This document shows, piece after piece, positions 23,888 to 32,210 of a stretch of 64,000 nt of DNA. The stretch lies in NCBI GenBank assembly GCA_938038785.1, contig CALHTB010000047.1, positions 1 to 64,000 of the forward strand, given 5' to 3'. Below the pieces are notes generated by a model, which had not been told where the DNA came from, searched no databases, and saw only the letters and a program-made list of their open reading frames with translations. The position numbers were made by a program, and so were the translations under genes. The DNA is from an uncultured Acidimicrobiales bacterium. GTDB lineage: Bacteria; Actinomycetota; Acidimicrobiia; Acidimicrobiales; SHLQ01. Numbering within the stretch: the stretch's first letter is position 1; each line of letters begins with the position of its first letter.

Positions 23888-24718
23888 CAGCCTGGCGGCG
23901 CCGAAGGATCGCTGTACTTGCGCGCTTGGGTTAGGGAAATCCCGGTAGAGGCGGCGCCACTGCTGCAGTGCGCGCTCCTCGCGAGGCCCAATGGGCTCCC
24001 CCATGGCGATCTTTGACTCAACCTTGCGCCAGTGAATTGCTGGTGCAAGCGACCATGTCGACCCGAGAGTTTCGTTTGGTCTCGGTCGGCGGGCACTGAC
24101 AACAGGCCTCGACACCCGTGACGCGCGTTTGTGCGCCCCGGTAACCGGCGACAATTTCACCTCCGCCGGAGATTGGTCAACGGTTTTCGATGGGCGAGGT
24201 CGGTTCTGGTTCAAAGATCGTCTTTCAGTAATACGAGATGGACCTTCTCGCTGCATCGTTCGATGGCCCGACGCAGCGATCGCCGCGAACAACACAAAGA
24301 GGGCGCTGAGGAAGGCAATCGTGGTCGAGTTCCCCGAACGCTCCACCTGAGATGCAAGCCGCGCGTTCTCACGATTCCCGTCGACAACGACGACCTGGAT
24401 GGTGTCAAGCCTGCCGTCTCGGAACAGGTCGTAGTTCGACTTGTACACATCTACTGTGCTGGTGGCTTCGGAGTCTTCGAAGTCAATAGTGCCGATGTAC
24501 CGCGTCGGTGCCGGTGCACCGGGATTCACGCGTTCGACCCATGCCACGGTTGCAGTCTCGGTGACTCCGGACTCTCGGAACGACGCGTGCTGCAGGTGGA
24601 TAACGCTGAGCACCACAATCCAGATCAGGCTCATCGCAGCTGCAAATCCAGCCAGCGCCCATACGTCGAACCACAGACCACCAAGTGTCTCGTCACGATC
24701 TTCGTAAAGCGTTGCCAT
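23864..24718 (-). CDS. Two-span membrane protein, DUF3592-like, unknown function
   Basis: 284 residues. Two membrane helices (about 20-43 and 130-150) enclose an extracytoplasmic segment (TATVAWVERVNPGAPAPTRYIGTIDFED to VVVVDGNRENARL) that resembles DUF3592 beta-domains. A long basic cytoplasmic tail follows (residues 155-284), rich in Arg, Ser and Pro and ending GAARLLDGRGRY. No catalytic motif is visible. It is monocistronic and convergent with the C26 hydrolase. Confidence 0.7.
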   Translation of the reverse strand: MATLYEDRDETLGGLWFDVWALAGFAAAMSLIWIVVLSVIHLQHASFRESGVTETATVAWVERVNPGAPAPTRYIGTIDFEDSEATSTVDVYKSNYDLFRDGRLDTIQVVVVDGNRENARLASQVERSGNSTTIAFLSALFVLFAAIAASGHRTMQREGPSRITERRSLNQNRPRPSKTVDQSPAEVKLSPVTGAHKRASRVSRPVVSARRPRPNETLGSTWSLAPAIHWRKVESKIAMGEPIGPREERALQQWRRLYRDFPNPSAQVQRSFGAARLLDGRGRY

Positions 24719-25068
24719 AACCCATCGTAAAGAAACACTCCGAGCTTGTCACTCGCACCAGGGACGCTCACGCCGCCGGGGCTGGCGGCTCGTACTGTGA
24801 ATGATGGGGTCAGACCCCGGGATACAACGCTTGGGTGAACGATTGTTGACTGTCAACGATGGGGTCAGACCCCAAGATGTACCGCGGTCAACGACTTGCG
24901 ACAGCGGACCCGACTTCAGACCACGCGAGATCCTGTATACGCATCAAGGACTCGCCAGCTCCGGAAGGAGTGAGGGACGAACGACTGGACGCCGCCTCCG
25001 GCGCAGCAGCCGAGCATCGAGGAGCGCAGCGACGGATTGCGACCGCTGGAGCGACGAACGAGCGGGAA
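24719..25068. repeat. Intergenic region with two GGGGTCAGACCCC palindromes and a mosaic repeat
   Basis: There is no gene here. The palindrome GGGGTCAGACCCC occurs at 24806-24818 and 24861-24873. From 24935 a mosaic repeat runs to the end of the ABC ATPase gene. Its 41 bases at 24948-24988 are the exact reverse complement of 63441-63481. This explains apparent protein similarity between antisense frames in both places. Confidence 0.85.
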
Positions 25069-25836
25069 CTACAGAATCTGAGACAAGAACAATTTCGTGC
25101 GGTCTTCGGTGGGGTTGGTGAAGAAGTGCTCGGGGGTTCCGACCTCGACGATTTCGCCGGATTCCATGAAGACGATTCGGTCGGCGACCTCGCGGGCGAA
25201 GCCCATCTCGTGGGTTACGACCATCATGGTCATGCCTCCACGGGCGAGGTCCTTCATGACGTCGAGCACTTCGGAGATCATTTCGGGGTCGAGCGCCGAG
25301 GTTGGCTCGTCGAAGAGCATCACTCGTGGTTCCATTGCCAATGACCGTGCGATGGCAACACGCTGCTGCTGACCACCGGAGAGCTGGCCTGGAAACTTTG
25401 CGGCCTGCTCGGGGATGCCCACTCGTTCGAGTAGTTCCATCGCCCGGTTTTCGGCGTCGGCCTTTGGCTGCTTGCGCACCCAGCGCGGTGCGAGGGTGAT
25501 GTTGTCCATCACGGTGAGGTGTGGGAACAGGTTGAACTGCTGGAACACCATGCCCACTTCGCTGCGGATCTTGTCGATGTTGCGAGTGTCGTTCGTGAGC
25601 TCGATGCCGTCGACCGAGATCGAGCCACCCTGGTGAACTTCGAGGCGGTTGATGCACCGAATCCAGGTGGACTTACCCGAGCCTGATGGTCCGAGCACAA
25701 CGACCACTTCGCGCTCGGCAATAGTGGCGCTGACTCCCTTGAGGGCTTGGAAGTCCCCGTACCACTTGTCGACGCCGTCGGACACAATCATGTCTGGACG
25801 TCCTAGCTCTACTCCTGCGGCTCCGATGGTGCTCAT
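25069..25836 (-). CDS. Polar amino acid ABC importer ATP-binding protein (GlnQ/AapP-like)
   Basis: 255 residues. Walker A is GPSGSGKST at 49-57, signature [16 protein letters not shown], Walker [12 protein letters not shown] and the H-loop [15 protein letters not shown], all typical of the GlnQ/AapP/BztD class. It is the last gene of an operon with two permeases and a binding protein (order on the minus strand: binding protein, permease, permease, ATPase). The mosaic repeat abuts its stop codon. Confidence 0.95.
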   Translation of the reverse strand: MSTIGAAGVELGRPDMIVSDGVDKWYGDFQALKGVSATIAEREVVVVLGPSGSGKSTWIRCINRLEVHQGGSISVDGIELTNDTRNIDKIRSEVGMVFQQFNLFPHLTVMDNITLAPRWVRKQPKADAENRAMELLERVGIPEQAAKFPGQLSGGQQQRVAIARSLAMEPRVMLFDEPTSALDPEMISEVLDVMKDLARGGMTMMVVTHEMGFAREVADRIVFMESGEIVEVGTPEHFFTNPTEDRTKLFLSQIL

Positions 25837-25882
25837 GAACGGTCTCCTTGTTCAGTGCTGCTAGTGCGGGTGTTTGGCGTAT

Positions 25883-27817
25883 TCATCGTGTTCCGAGCCC
25901 CAGTCGCTTCTCCAAGCGCTGGCTGTACTTCGACATTGCGAATGACACGCCGAAGTAGATGGCGGACACGACCAAAAGGCCTTCCTTCTTCGAGCCGACA
26001 AAGTCGGTCTGTGAAGGGATGGTGTTGTTGGCCACACGAAGCAGGTCGTTCAGGCCAATGATGGCCAAGAGCGAGGTTTCCTTGAAGGTGGCGATCGACT
26101 GGCCGACGAGCGGCGGGATCGACACACGCAGGGCCTGCGGCAACACAATGAATGAGGTGCGCTGGCCACTGGTCAAACCAAGCGCGTCGGCGGCTTCGAA
26201 TTGGCCTCGCCGGATCGACTGGAGGCCACCGCGCACGTTCTCGGCCAAGTAGGCGGCCGAGAACAGTCCATAACCGACCACGACCGCTGCGACCTCGGCA
26301 AGTTCCATGCCCTCTGGCAAGAACAACGGGATGATCACGCTGAAGAAGAACAGGATGGTGATGAGAGGAACGCCGCGGACAGCCTCGATGTAGGTGGTGG
26401 ACAGCAGACGGAAGATCGGCATGTCCGAAGTGCGTGCCAGCGCAAACAGTACGCCGAGCGGGAAGCTGACGAGCAGCGTAAGCCAGGCCACGAAGATCGT
26501 CAGCGTCATGCCGCCGAGGTACGTGTCAGAGGTGATGTCGAGCGTCGATGGAGAGTTCACGGCGGTGACCAACCAGTGGAAGATCGCCATGGAGCCCATC
26601 CAGGCGTACACGTAGTTCATTCGGGTGCGGACATCCCGAGAGAAGTTGCCTGCAATGAGTGCAAAGAGGCCGAGGAACAAGAAGCTCAGGCGAGCCTTTT
26701 GCAACATTGGATAGATGCCGAAGAAGCCTGCGACCCAGTTGAACAGGGCAAACGCCAACAAGATGATGGAGACGATCTTGCCCTTCTCACCGATACCCGC
26801 GTTTGACAACCAGTAGAGAAGCGCCCCGCCGACAAGCATGAACGCAAGCGCCATTGGGATGTCGGTGCTGAACACGTGGTCGTAGTCGAAGTCCGGGTCG
26901 CGCAGAACGATCCAGTTGAGGATGAACGGAGCGAGGAGCCACAGCAGCCCGAGGATCATCTTCGGTGGTCGGGCCGGAATACGGTCTCGTAGCGCTAGAC
27001 CCAGCAGTAGTGCGCCGACGAACGTGGCCCACATGATTGTCCATGGAATTCGGGTCGATGCCGCGACAAGACCAGGTTCGCTGGTCGCCACACCGTTCTC
27101 GAGGAAGTACCGACCGTATGGCACGACCCACAAGCTGAGCACCGCTAGGCCGAAGCCGGCTGCGATGACCCAGCGAGACGCGATTCGCATGGTGCGACGG
27201 CGATCTTCACCGAGGCCGTACCAAAGCGCCAGACCGATGCCCAGCGTTACGAGCGAGACGAGGATCCAGACAATACGGCCACCGATGGCCTCGCCGAACG
27301 AGTCTTGAATGAACGTTGGCAGCTCGCCCTCGACGACTGGAGGAACTTCGGTCTTGGCCCCCGGGGTCAAGATGACGCCGAGCAGACCAAGCACGCCAAG
27401 GTTCATCAGCCACATGGCAATGCGCTTGAGCGTGAAGTAACCCGATGCCCGGAAGAAGGCCATCGACAGGCCCGCCATTGCGAGCAGCGAGCCAAGCGAG
27501 AACCAGATGCGGTTGAACTGATCAAGTGGGTAGCGCTCTACGGCAATGAGGCGGGCGTTGGTCGCTACCGCGTCCCACCGGCGCTCACCGGAGAACATAA
27601 AGCCGAACAGGCCACGCAGCGCCCAGAGCGCAAAGATGGAGAAGATGATTGTGAGGATCGTTGAGCCGACCGACGAGAACAGGTTCTTCTGCATCCACTC
27701 TTTGGGAGCAAGACCAGGTTCTTCGGGCGGCAGGGCCTCGAGGTCAGACTCGGCGGTGAAGTCGACATTGAAGTGATCGGGATCGAGCGCAAGCGGTGCT
27801 GGTTGACTGTTTTCCAT
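25883..27817 (-). CDS. Polar amino acid ABC importer permease (AapM-like), with extended membrane N-terminus
   Basis: 644 residues, far longer than a standard HisM-type permease of about 220-240. The transport domain is at the C-terminus (about 430-640) with the EAA-loop segment AADALGLTSGQRTSFIVLPQALR. Before it lie about ten further hydrophobic segments with no transporter motif. AapM proteins are also longer than HisM, but this extension is larger still. The stop is 46 bp before the ATPase gene, and the start lies 3 bp after the preceding permease stop. Confidence 0.88.
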   Translation of the reverse strand: MENSQPAPLALDPDHFNVDFTAESDLEALPPEEPGLAPKEWMQKNLFSSVGSTILTIIFSIFALWALRGLFGFMFSGERRWDAVATNARLIAVERYPLDQFNRIWFSLGSLLAMAGLSMAFFRASGYFTLKRIAMWLMNLGVLGLLGVILTPGAKTEVPPVVEGELPTFIQDSFGEAIGGRIVWILVSLVTLGIGLALWYGLGEDRRRTMRIASRWVIAAGFGLAVLSLWVVPYGRYFLENGVATSEPGLVAASTRIPWTIMWATFVGALLLGLALRDRIPARPPKMILGLLWLLAPFILNWIVLRDPDFDYDHVFSTDIPMALAFMLVGGALLYWLSNAGIGEKGKIVSIILLAFALFNWVAGFFGIYPMLQKARLSFLFLGLFALIAGNFSRDVRTRMNYVYAWMGSMAIFHWLVTAVNSPSTLDITSDTYLGGMTLTIFVAWLTLLVSFPLGVLFALARTSDMPIFRLLSTTYIEAVRGVPLITILFFFSVIIPLFLPEGMELAEVAAVVVGYGLFSAAYLAENVRGGLQSIRRGQFEAADALGLTSGQRTSFIVLPQALRVSIPPLVGQSIATFKETSLLAIIGLNDLLRVANNTIPSQTDFVGSKKEGLLVVSAIYFGVSFAMSKYSQRLEKRLGLGTR

Positions 27818-27819
27818 CG

Positions 27820-29373
27820 CTATCGCTCCACGATCTTCATGCGGACGTTAAAGAAGTTCACGATCACCGAGATGGTGAGCGAACAGGCTAGGTAGAACGC
27901 CATCCAGATCACGAAGACCGACAGCGCCTTTCCGGACTGAGAGTTGATGGTTCCGCCCACCTGCACGACGTCGGCGAGGCCAACGGCCACCGCCAGCGAC
28001 GTGTTCTTCGTAAGGTTCAAATACTGGTTGCCAATCGGCGGCAGCACGATGCGGAACGCCTGGGGCAAGATGACCTTGCGAAGCGCCTGCATGCGGCTGA
28101 GCCCGAGAGCAGCAGCTGCCTCGGACTGACCCTTAGCGACGGCGAGGATTCCGCCTCGGATGATCTCGGCGATGAAGGCTGCGGTGTAAAACGTGACCGC
28201 AAAGAAGATCGCCGCCCATGCTTGGGACATCTGCAGGCCGCTGTCGCCGTAGTTCGGGAAGTTACCGCGCTGGACAATGTCGGGGCGTTCACCCGCAAAC
28301 GGAGCGCCCGAGCGATCGGCACCGGTCTCAGGGTTCGTGCCGAACTTGTCGGCGAGCACACCGAACAGGTCGCTCGACGAGTTAACGATCCAGTCGGAGA
28401 GCCCCGGCCAAATGATGAGGACGAATACCGAAGCCATGGCGGCTGCGACGAAGGCGAAGATCTGGCGGAACCAGTCGTCGTCGGTGAGGGCGGCCATACC
28501 GGCGGGCGTGCGACGTGAGTCTCGGAAGTTCTTGACGAAGCGTGCAGCGGCCAGGAAGAACAGCGCAACCAGCCCGAGCTGAACAGCGATTTGTGGAATG
28601 CCGTCGAGCACATCGGAGATAGCCCAAAGCGGCGCCTCGAGGAAGCCAATAATCGGGTGGATGAACCAGGCGATCACCCCGATGGCCGCAAGCACTGCAG
28701 CAGCGATTGGAAGCGCAAAAGAGTCGTTACCGGTACGTTCTTGCTCGGCAACTCGGTTCTTGAACACGAAGCGAGCAATGAAGGCGCCGATAACCATCAG
28801 GACGAGCCACTGGTAAAAGCCGTCGGCGATCTTGATGCGAGGAATCGCAACGCCCTTGTTCGAGACGTGGAGCCACCCGTTGATTGGCCCGGTGTCGAGC
28901 GCTACTCGGCTGAGGCCCGACAGGATCGTGAAGTAGAGAAAGATCTGTACCAGAAGCGGAATGTTGCGCAGCGTCTCGACGAACACGGTGGCGACCTTGT
29001 TAACCACCCAGTTGTTCGACAGACGGCCAAGGCCGACAATGATGCCGAGAACGGTGGCGCTCAGGATGCCCGCAATGGCCAACCGCAGCGTGGTGACCAT
29101 GCCGACCCAGAGCGCACGGCCGCCTGTGGCCGGGTTGTCATCGATGCCGTCAGAGACCTGGAACCCTGCCGGCTGAGAAAGGAACTCAAAACCACTCGTA
29201 AGGCCACGAGCTCGAATGTTGTCACCGGCTTCGTTGGCCAAGAACCAGGCAACAAAGATGACCGCTGCAAGAACGGCAAGCTGCACCAACCACTTGACGA
29301 TGGTGACGTCGCGGTAAAACGGCGGTTTAGCCGATACCTCGATTCGAGACGACGGTGTCTCAGTCATTGTCAC
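27820..29373 (-). CDS. Polar amino acid ABC importer permease (AapQ-like)
   Basis: 517 residues. A HisM/AapQ-type permease split by a large insert. The N-terminal scaffold segment VGMVTTLRLAIAGI and VFVETLRNIPLLVQIFLYF is followed by several extra membrane helices, then the EAA loop AAAALGLSRMQALRKVILPQAFR near the C-terminus. AapQ and BztB share this kind of insertion. A GAGGGGGA ribosome site precedes GTG 29373; ATG 29367 is an alternative. The binding-protein gene is 154 bp upstream, past a stable hairpin. Confidence 0.9.
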   Translation of the reverse strand: MTMTETPSSRIEVSAKPPFYRDVTIVKWLVQLAVLAAVIFVAWFLANEAGDNIRARGLTSGFEFLSQPAGFQVSDGIDDNPATGGRALWVGMVTTLRLAIAGILSATVLGIIVGLGRLSNNWVVNKVATVFVETLRNIPLLVQIFLYFTILSGLSRVALDTGPINGWLHVSNKGVAIPRIKIADGFYQWLVLMVIGAFIARFVFKNRVAEQERTGNDSFALPIAAAVLAAIGVIAWFIHPIIGFLEAPLWAISDVLDGIPQIAVQLGLVALFFLAAARFVKNFRDSRRTPAGMAALTDDDWFRQIFAFVAAAMASVFVLIIWPGLSDWIVNSSSDLFGVLADKFGTNPETGADRSGAPFAGERPDIVQRGNFPNYGDSGLQMSQAWAAIFFAVTFYTAAFIAEIIRGGILAVAKGQSEAAAALGLSRMQALRKVILPQAFRIVLPPIGNQYLNLTKNTSLAVAVGLADVVQVGGTINSQSGKALSVFVIWMAFYLACSLTISVIVNFFNVRMKIVER

Positions 29374-29414
29374 GCTTGATTCCCCCTCAGGAATACGACC
29401 TTCGAAAAGTGAAG

Positions 29415-29442
29415 AGGGCCGGGAACCGAAGTTCCCGACCCT
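29415..29442 (-). terminator. Stable hairpin between the amino acid binding-protein and permease genes
   Basis: A 12-bp stem with one mismatch (GGGAAC / GTTCCC core, closed by AGGG / CCCT) lies just after the binding-protein gene. There is no clean T-run, only CTCTTCACTTTT. Such hairpins commonly raise binding-protein mRNA over the distal genes by partial termination or 3'-end protection. Confidence 0.6.
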
Positions 29443-29526
29443 GCGTCACTTCGTGTGGTGACCGTACAACGGCACTACACGTTTATCCCAATTCGGAGCT
29501 TTGAATTAACAAGCCCAACGAGTGAG

Positions 29527-30717
29527 TTAGCGCGCTGGTGGAGCGTAGAGCAGACCACCATCGGTCCACTGGGTGTTTGCGCCTGCGCGCTCTACACCAA
29601 GTGGTGGCAACGACGCGTTGAAGATCTCGCCGTAGTTACCAACCTGACTGATGACCTGGAAGAACGCATCGGCGTTGAGGCCCATGACGGTCTGAAGTTC
29701 ACCTTCGCCACCGAGGAGGCGCTGGATCTCTGCGTCACCGTTGGCGAGCATGTCGTCGACGTTGCCACTGTTTACGCCCTTTTCATCAGCGATGAAGGTT
29801 GCGTAGACGGTCCAGTTAACAACGTCTGCCCAAGCCGAGTCGTTCTGACGGTAGGTCGGGCCGAGTGGCTCCTTGGAGATTGGCTGTCCTGGGAAAATGA
29901 CCCAATCGTTTGGCTCGTTCACTGACTTACGTCCAACGAGTGCGGAACCATCGGTGGTGATGATGTCGCATGCGCCCTGGATGAAGTTGTCGGTAACGAT
30001 GTCGAAGTCTTCGAAGGTGTTGAGCGTGATGGTCACACCAGCAGCTGCAGCTGCGTCCGAGATGTTTTTCTCGGTGGTGGTACCAGCGTTGGTGCAAACA
30101 ACAGCGCCGTCGATATCGGCAACAGTTGATGCGCCAGAGAAGCCGCTAGCGGCCGAAGCCATGAGCTGCTGACCGTCGAAGTAGGTGGTCGGACCGAAGT
30201 CCATGCCTACGTCGGTGTCACGGCTCTGGGTCCAGGTGGTGTTACGCATGAGAACGTCAGCGTCGCCGGTCTGGATTGCGGTGAAGCGCTCAGCTGCGGT
30301 GAGCTCAACGAAGTTAACTGCTTCTGCGTCGCCGAGAACGGCGGCAGCTACTGCACGGCAGTAGTCAGCGTCGAAGCCGACCATGCGGCCGTCAGCGTTG
30401 GTGGTCGAGAAGCCGACACCAGCTCCAGAAACACCACAGTTCAAGGTTCCACGAGCGATGACCTCGTCGAGGAGGCTTCCCTGGGTGAGGTCGACGGTCT
30501 CGTCGCCACCGTCGTCAGAGCCCGAATCATCGGAGCCTGAGTCGTCGGAACCCGAGTCGTCAGACCCGGAATCGTCGGAGCCTGCGTCGTCACTGCCACC
30601 GTCGTCGGTAGCGGCGTTGTCGCCTGCGTTGTCTGCCGCGTCGCTGCCGCAAGCTGCGGCAAAGAGCGAAACGGCAAAGAGTACCGCCAAGAGGCGGAAC
30701 AGCTTTGTGTTCTTCAT
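29527..30717 (-). CDS. Polar amino acid-binding lipoprotein of an ABC importer (AapJ-like)
   Basis: 396 residues. Lipoprotein signal with lipobox LFAAAC (Cys23), then an acidic linker with a run of SDDSG pentapeptide repeats, then a family 3 solute-binding domain (LDEVIARGTLNCGVSGAGVGFS, FDADYCRAVAAAVLG, RNTTWTQSRDTDVGMDF). The RNTTWT region is typical of the AapJ/BztA subgroup that binds several L-amino acids. A GGAGGG ribosome site precedes the ATG, directly after an inverted repeat (30739-30760). Confidence 0.93.
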   Translation of the reverse strand: MKNTKLFRLLAVLFAVSLFAAACGSDAADNAGDNAATDDGGSDDAGSDDSGSDDSGSDDSGSDDSGSDDGGDETVDLTQGSLLDEVIARGTLNCGVSGAGVGFSTTNADGRMVGFDADYCRAVAAAVLGDAEAVNFVELTAAERFTAIQTGDADVLMRNTTWTQSRDTDVGMDFGPTTYFDGQQLMASAASGFSGASTVADIDGAVVCTNAGTTTEKNISDAAAAAGVTITLNTFEDFDIVTDNFIQGACDIITTDGSALVGRKSVNEPNDWVIFPGQPISKEPLGPTYRQNDSAWADVVNWTVYATFIADEKGVNSGNVDDMLANGDAEIQRLLGGEGELQTVMGLNADAFFQVISQVGNYGEIFNASLPPLGVERAGANTQWTDGGLLYAPPAR

Positions 30718-30738
30718 TCGGATGGATCCCTCCGTAAT

Positions 30739-30760
30739 GCATGAACATCTTCGTTCATGC
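30739..30760 (-). promoter_or_regulatory. Inverted repeat in the leader of the amino acid binding-protein gene
   Basis: GCATGAAC and GTTCATGC flank a 6-nt spacer, 22 bp before the start codon and just upstream of the GGAGGG ribosome site. It could be an operator or a leader hairpin controlling access to the ribosome site. Confidence 0.45.
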
Positions 30761-30862
30761 TTTGTGCGGTCGCGACGATAGCGCTACATCCGCCATCTTT
30801 CCCATCGCGCACCAAACTTTGTATTCCGGCGACAGCCCGTTCATCACAGGTACATTGCAGTG

Positions 30863-31486
30863 ATGGCAGCCCATCTCGTCCAGCACTCCCTCGTCAGCGA
30901 ACGTCTGACCAGACTGCGAATGGTCACGACCGAGCGCCCAGACTTCCGACGAATCCTGTCCGAACTCTCGACCTTCGTCTTGTTCGAAGCGCTGCGGGGC
31001 ATCGAGACGACGTCGGTCGACATCGACACCCCAATGGAACCCACCACCGGCGTCACCATCACGTCGCCGCCGCTGCTGATCCCGGTGATGCGAGCTGGCC
31101 TTGGAATGCTCGACGCCGCGCTCGATCTGTTACCTGAGTCTCGAGTCGGCTTCATTGGCCTGAAGCGTGACGAAGAGACACTTCTCCCCCACGCCTACGC
31201 CAACACCGTTCCCGAAGACCTCGAAGGCCGCGACTGCTTAGTGCTCGACCCCATGCTGGCCACCGGCGGCTCGCTGGCTCATACGTGTGACCTTCTCCGG
31301 GCGGCCAACGCAGGCACGATCACGGTCGCATGCATTCTTGCGAGCCCCGAGGGAATCGCACTTATGACCGAGCAGTATCCCGACATCGACATCTGGACCG
31401 CGTCGATCGACGACTCGCTCAACGACATCGGCTTTATTCGACCCGGCCTTGGAGACGCCGGCGATCGCCAGTTTGGACTCTCCTAG
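30863..31486 (+). CDS. upp: Uracil phosphoribosyltransferase
   Basis: 207 residues from ATG 30863 (GTG 30860 directly before it is also possible). The enzyme makes UMP from uracil and PRPP. The PRPP-binding loop is LDPMLATGGSLAHT, the MRAGLGMLDAALDLLPESRVGFIGLKRDEET segment forms the active-site hood, and the C-terminal GFIRPGLGDAGDRQFG binds uracil. It shares its last base with the GTG of the next gene. It is divergent from the amino acid importer. Confidence 0.95.
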   Translation: MAAHLVQHSLVSERLTRLRMVTTERPDFRRILSELSTFVLFEALRGIETTSVDIDTPMEPTTGVTITSPPLLIPVMRAGLGMLDAALDLLPESRVGFIGLKRDEETLLPHAYANTVPEDLEGRDCLVLDPMLATGGSLAHTCDLLRAANAGTITVACILASPEGIALMTEQYPDIDIWTASIDDSLNDIGFIRPGLGDAGDRQFGLS

Positions 31487-32058
31487 TGCTCGACCACGTG
31501 TTTGCCGATGCCATCGGTGCACTTCGAGCCGCCTTCGAACTCGCCATGCTCGAACGCCAAGCGGTCGAAGAGCGCTTCACTACCGATGCCTTGCTTGGCG
31601 ACACCCGTTGGGAAACGTCCTACAGCATTCCCGGTGAGGGCAACCCCCCAAAGGTGCAGGCTGACATAACTCTGCAATGGCCCACCTGGTCCCAGACTGC
31701 GTATCGAAGCTGGTTCCTCACCGGCGAGCTCAACGACGTTCCCGCGATCGAGGCCGAAGTAGTGGTGCGAGCCCAGCGACTCGCCGACCCACCCGACCCA
31801 GCGACGGTGCTCGATGTACTCCCGGAAGCCTCCCCGGTAATGGGACGAAACATGTTGGAGCGTGTAGACGGCGCAACCGTCGAAGCCATCTACGGCGAAG
31901 ACCTCACCCACATCGACTACGCCATGGAAATCTCCTACGCGGGCCAGTTCGACCTCCACACCGACGTCCTCGCCGACGGCAACCTCCTCGACGAGATCTT
32001 CAGCGCCGCCGGAGGCTGGATCTCCAGCACGCTGGTTTTGCTTTCTGACAGCGTTTGA
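31486..32058 (+). CDS. Conserved hypothetical protein translationally coupled to upp
   Basis: 190 residues starting at GTG 31486, which overlaps the TAG stop of upp. It has no signal peptide or membrane span and is acidic and soluble. It contains WETSYSIPGEGNPPKVQADITLQWPTWSQTAYRSW and a late EISYAGQFDLHTDVLADGNLLDEIFSAAGGW segment. I do not recognise a family. The coupling suggests co-regulation with uracil salvage but says nothing of its chemistry. Confidence 0.65.
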   Translation: MLDHVFADAIGALRAAFELAMLERQAVEERFTTDALLGDTRWETSYSIPGEGNPPKVQADITLQWPTWSQTAYRSWFLTGELNDVPAIEAEVVVRAQRLADPPDPATVLDVLPEASPVMGRNMLERVDGATVEAIYGEDLTHIDYAMEISYAGQFDLHTDVLADGNLLDEIFSAAGGWISSTLVLLSDSV

Positions 32059-32136
32059 GTCTTTGTCGAAATTTGATTACTCGCGGGCGGTATCGGCCCA
32101 CCATTCATCACAGATCCCGGGATTTGGCAAAAACGA

Positions 32137-32173
32137 CAGCCCCCTGTGTCCGGGTTCAAGACACAGGGGGCTG
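32137..32173 (-). terminator. Intrinsic terminator of the ammonium transporter gene
   Basis: Perfect 14-bp stem CAGCCCCCTGTGTC / GACACAGGGGGCTG with a 9-nt loop. On the minus strand it is followed by TCGTTTTTGCC, a clear T-run. It lies 38 bp after the amt stop and can also limit read-through from the convergent upp operon. Confidence 0.88.
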
Positions 32174-32180
32174 AGTTTGA

Positions 32181-32204
32181 GCTAGACGGAAGGAGCCGTC
32201 TAGC
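32181..32204. repeat. Second hairpin beside the amt stop
   Basis: Perfect inverted repeat GCTAGACGG / CCGTCTAGC around a 6-nt spacer, 7 bp beyond the amt stop codon. No T-run follows. It may protect the 3' end or act together with the terminator at 32137. Confidence 0.5.
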
Positions 32205-32210
32205 GGTGAC

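Noticed and set aside
24800-25068. Small protein genes in the intergenic region
   Set aside because: Frames there match only the reverse frames at 63.3-63.5 kb because of the shared DNA repeat.
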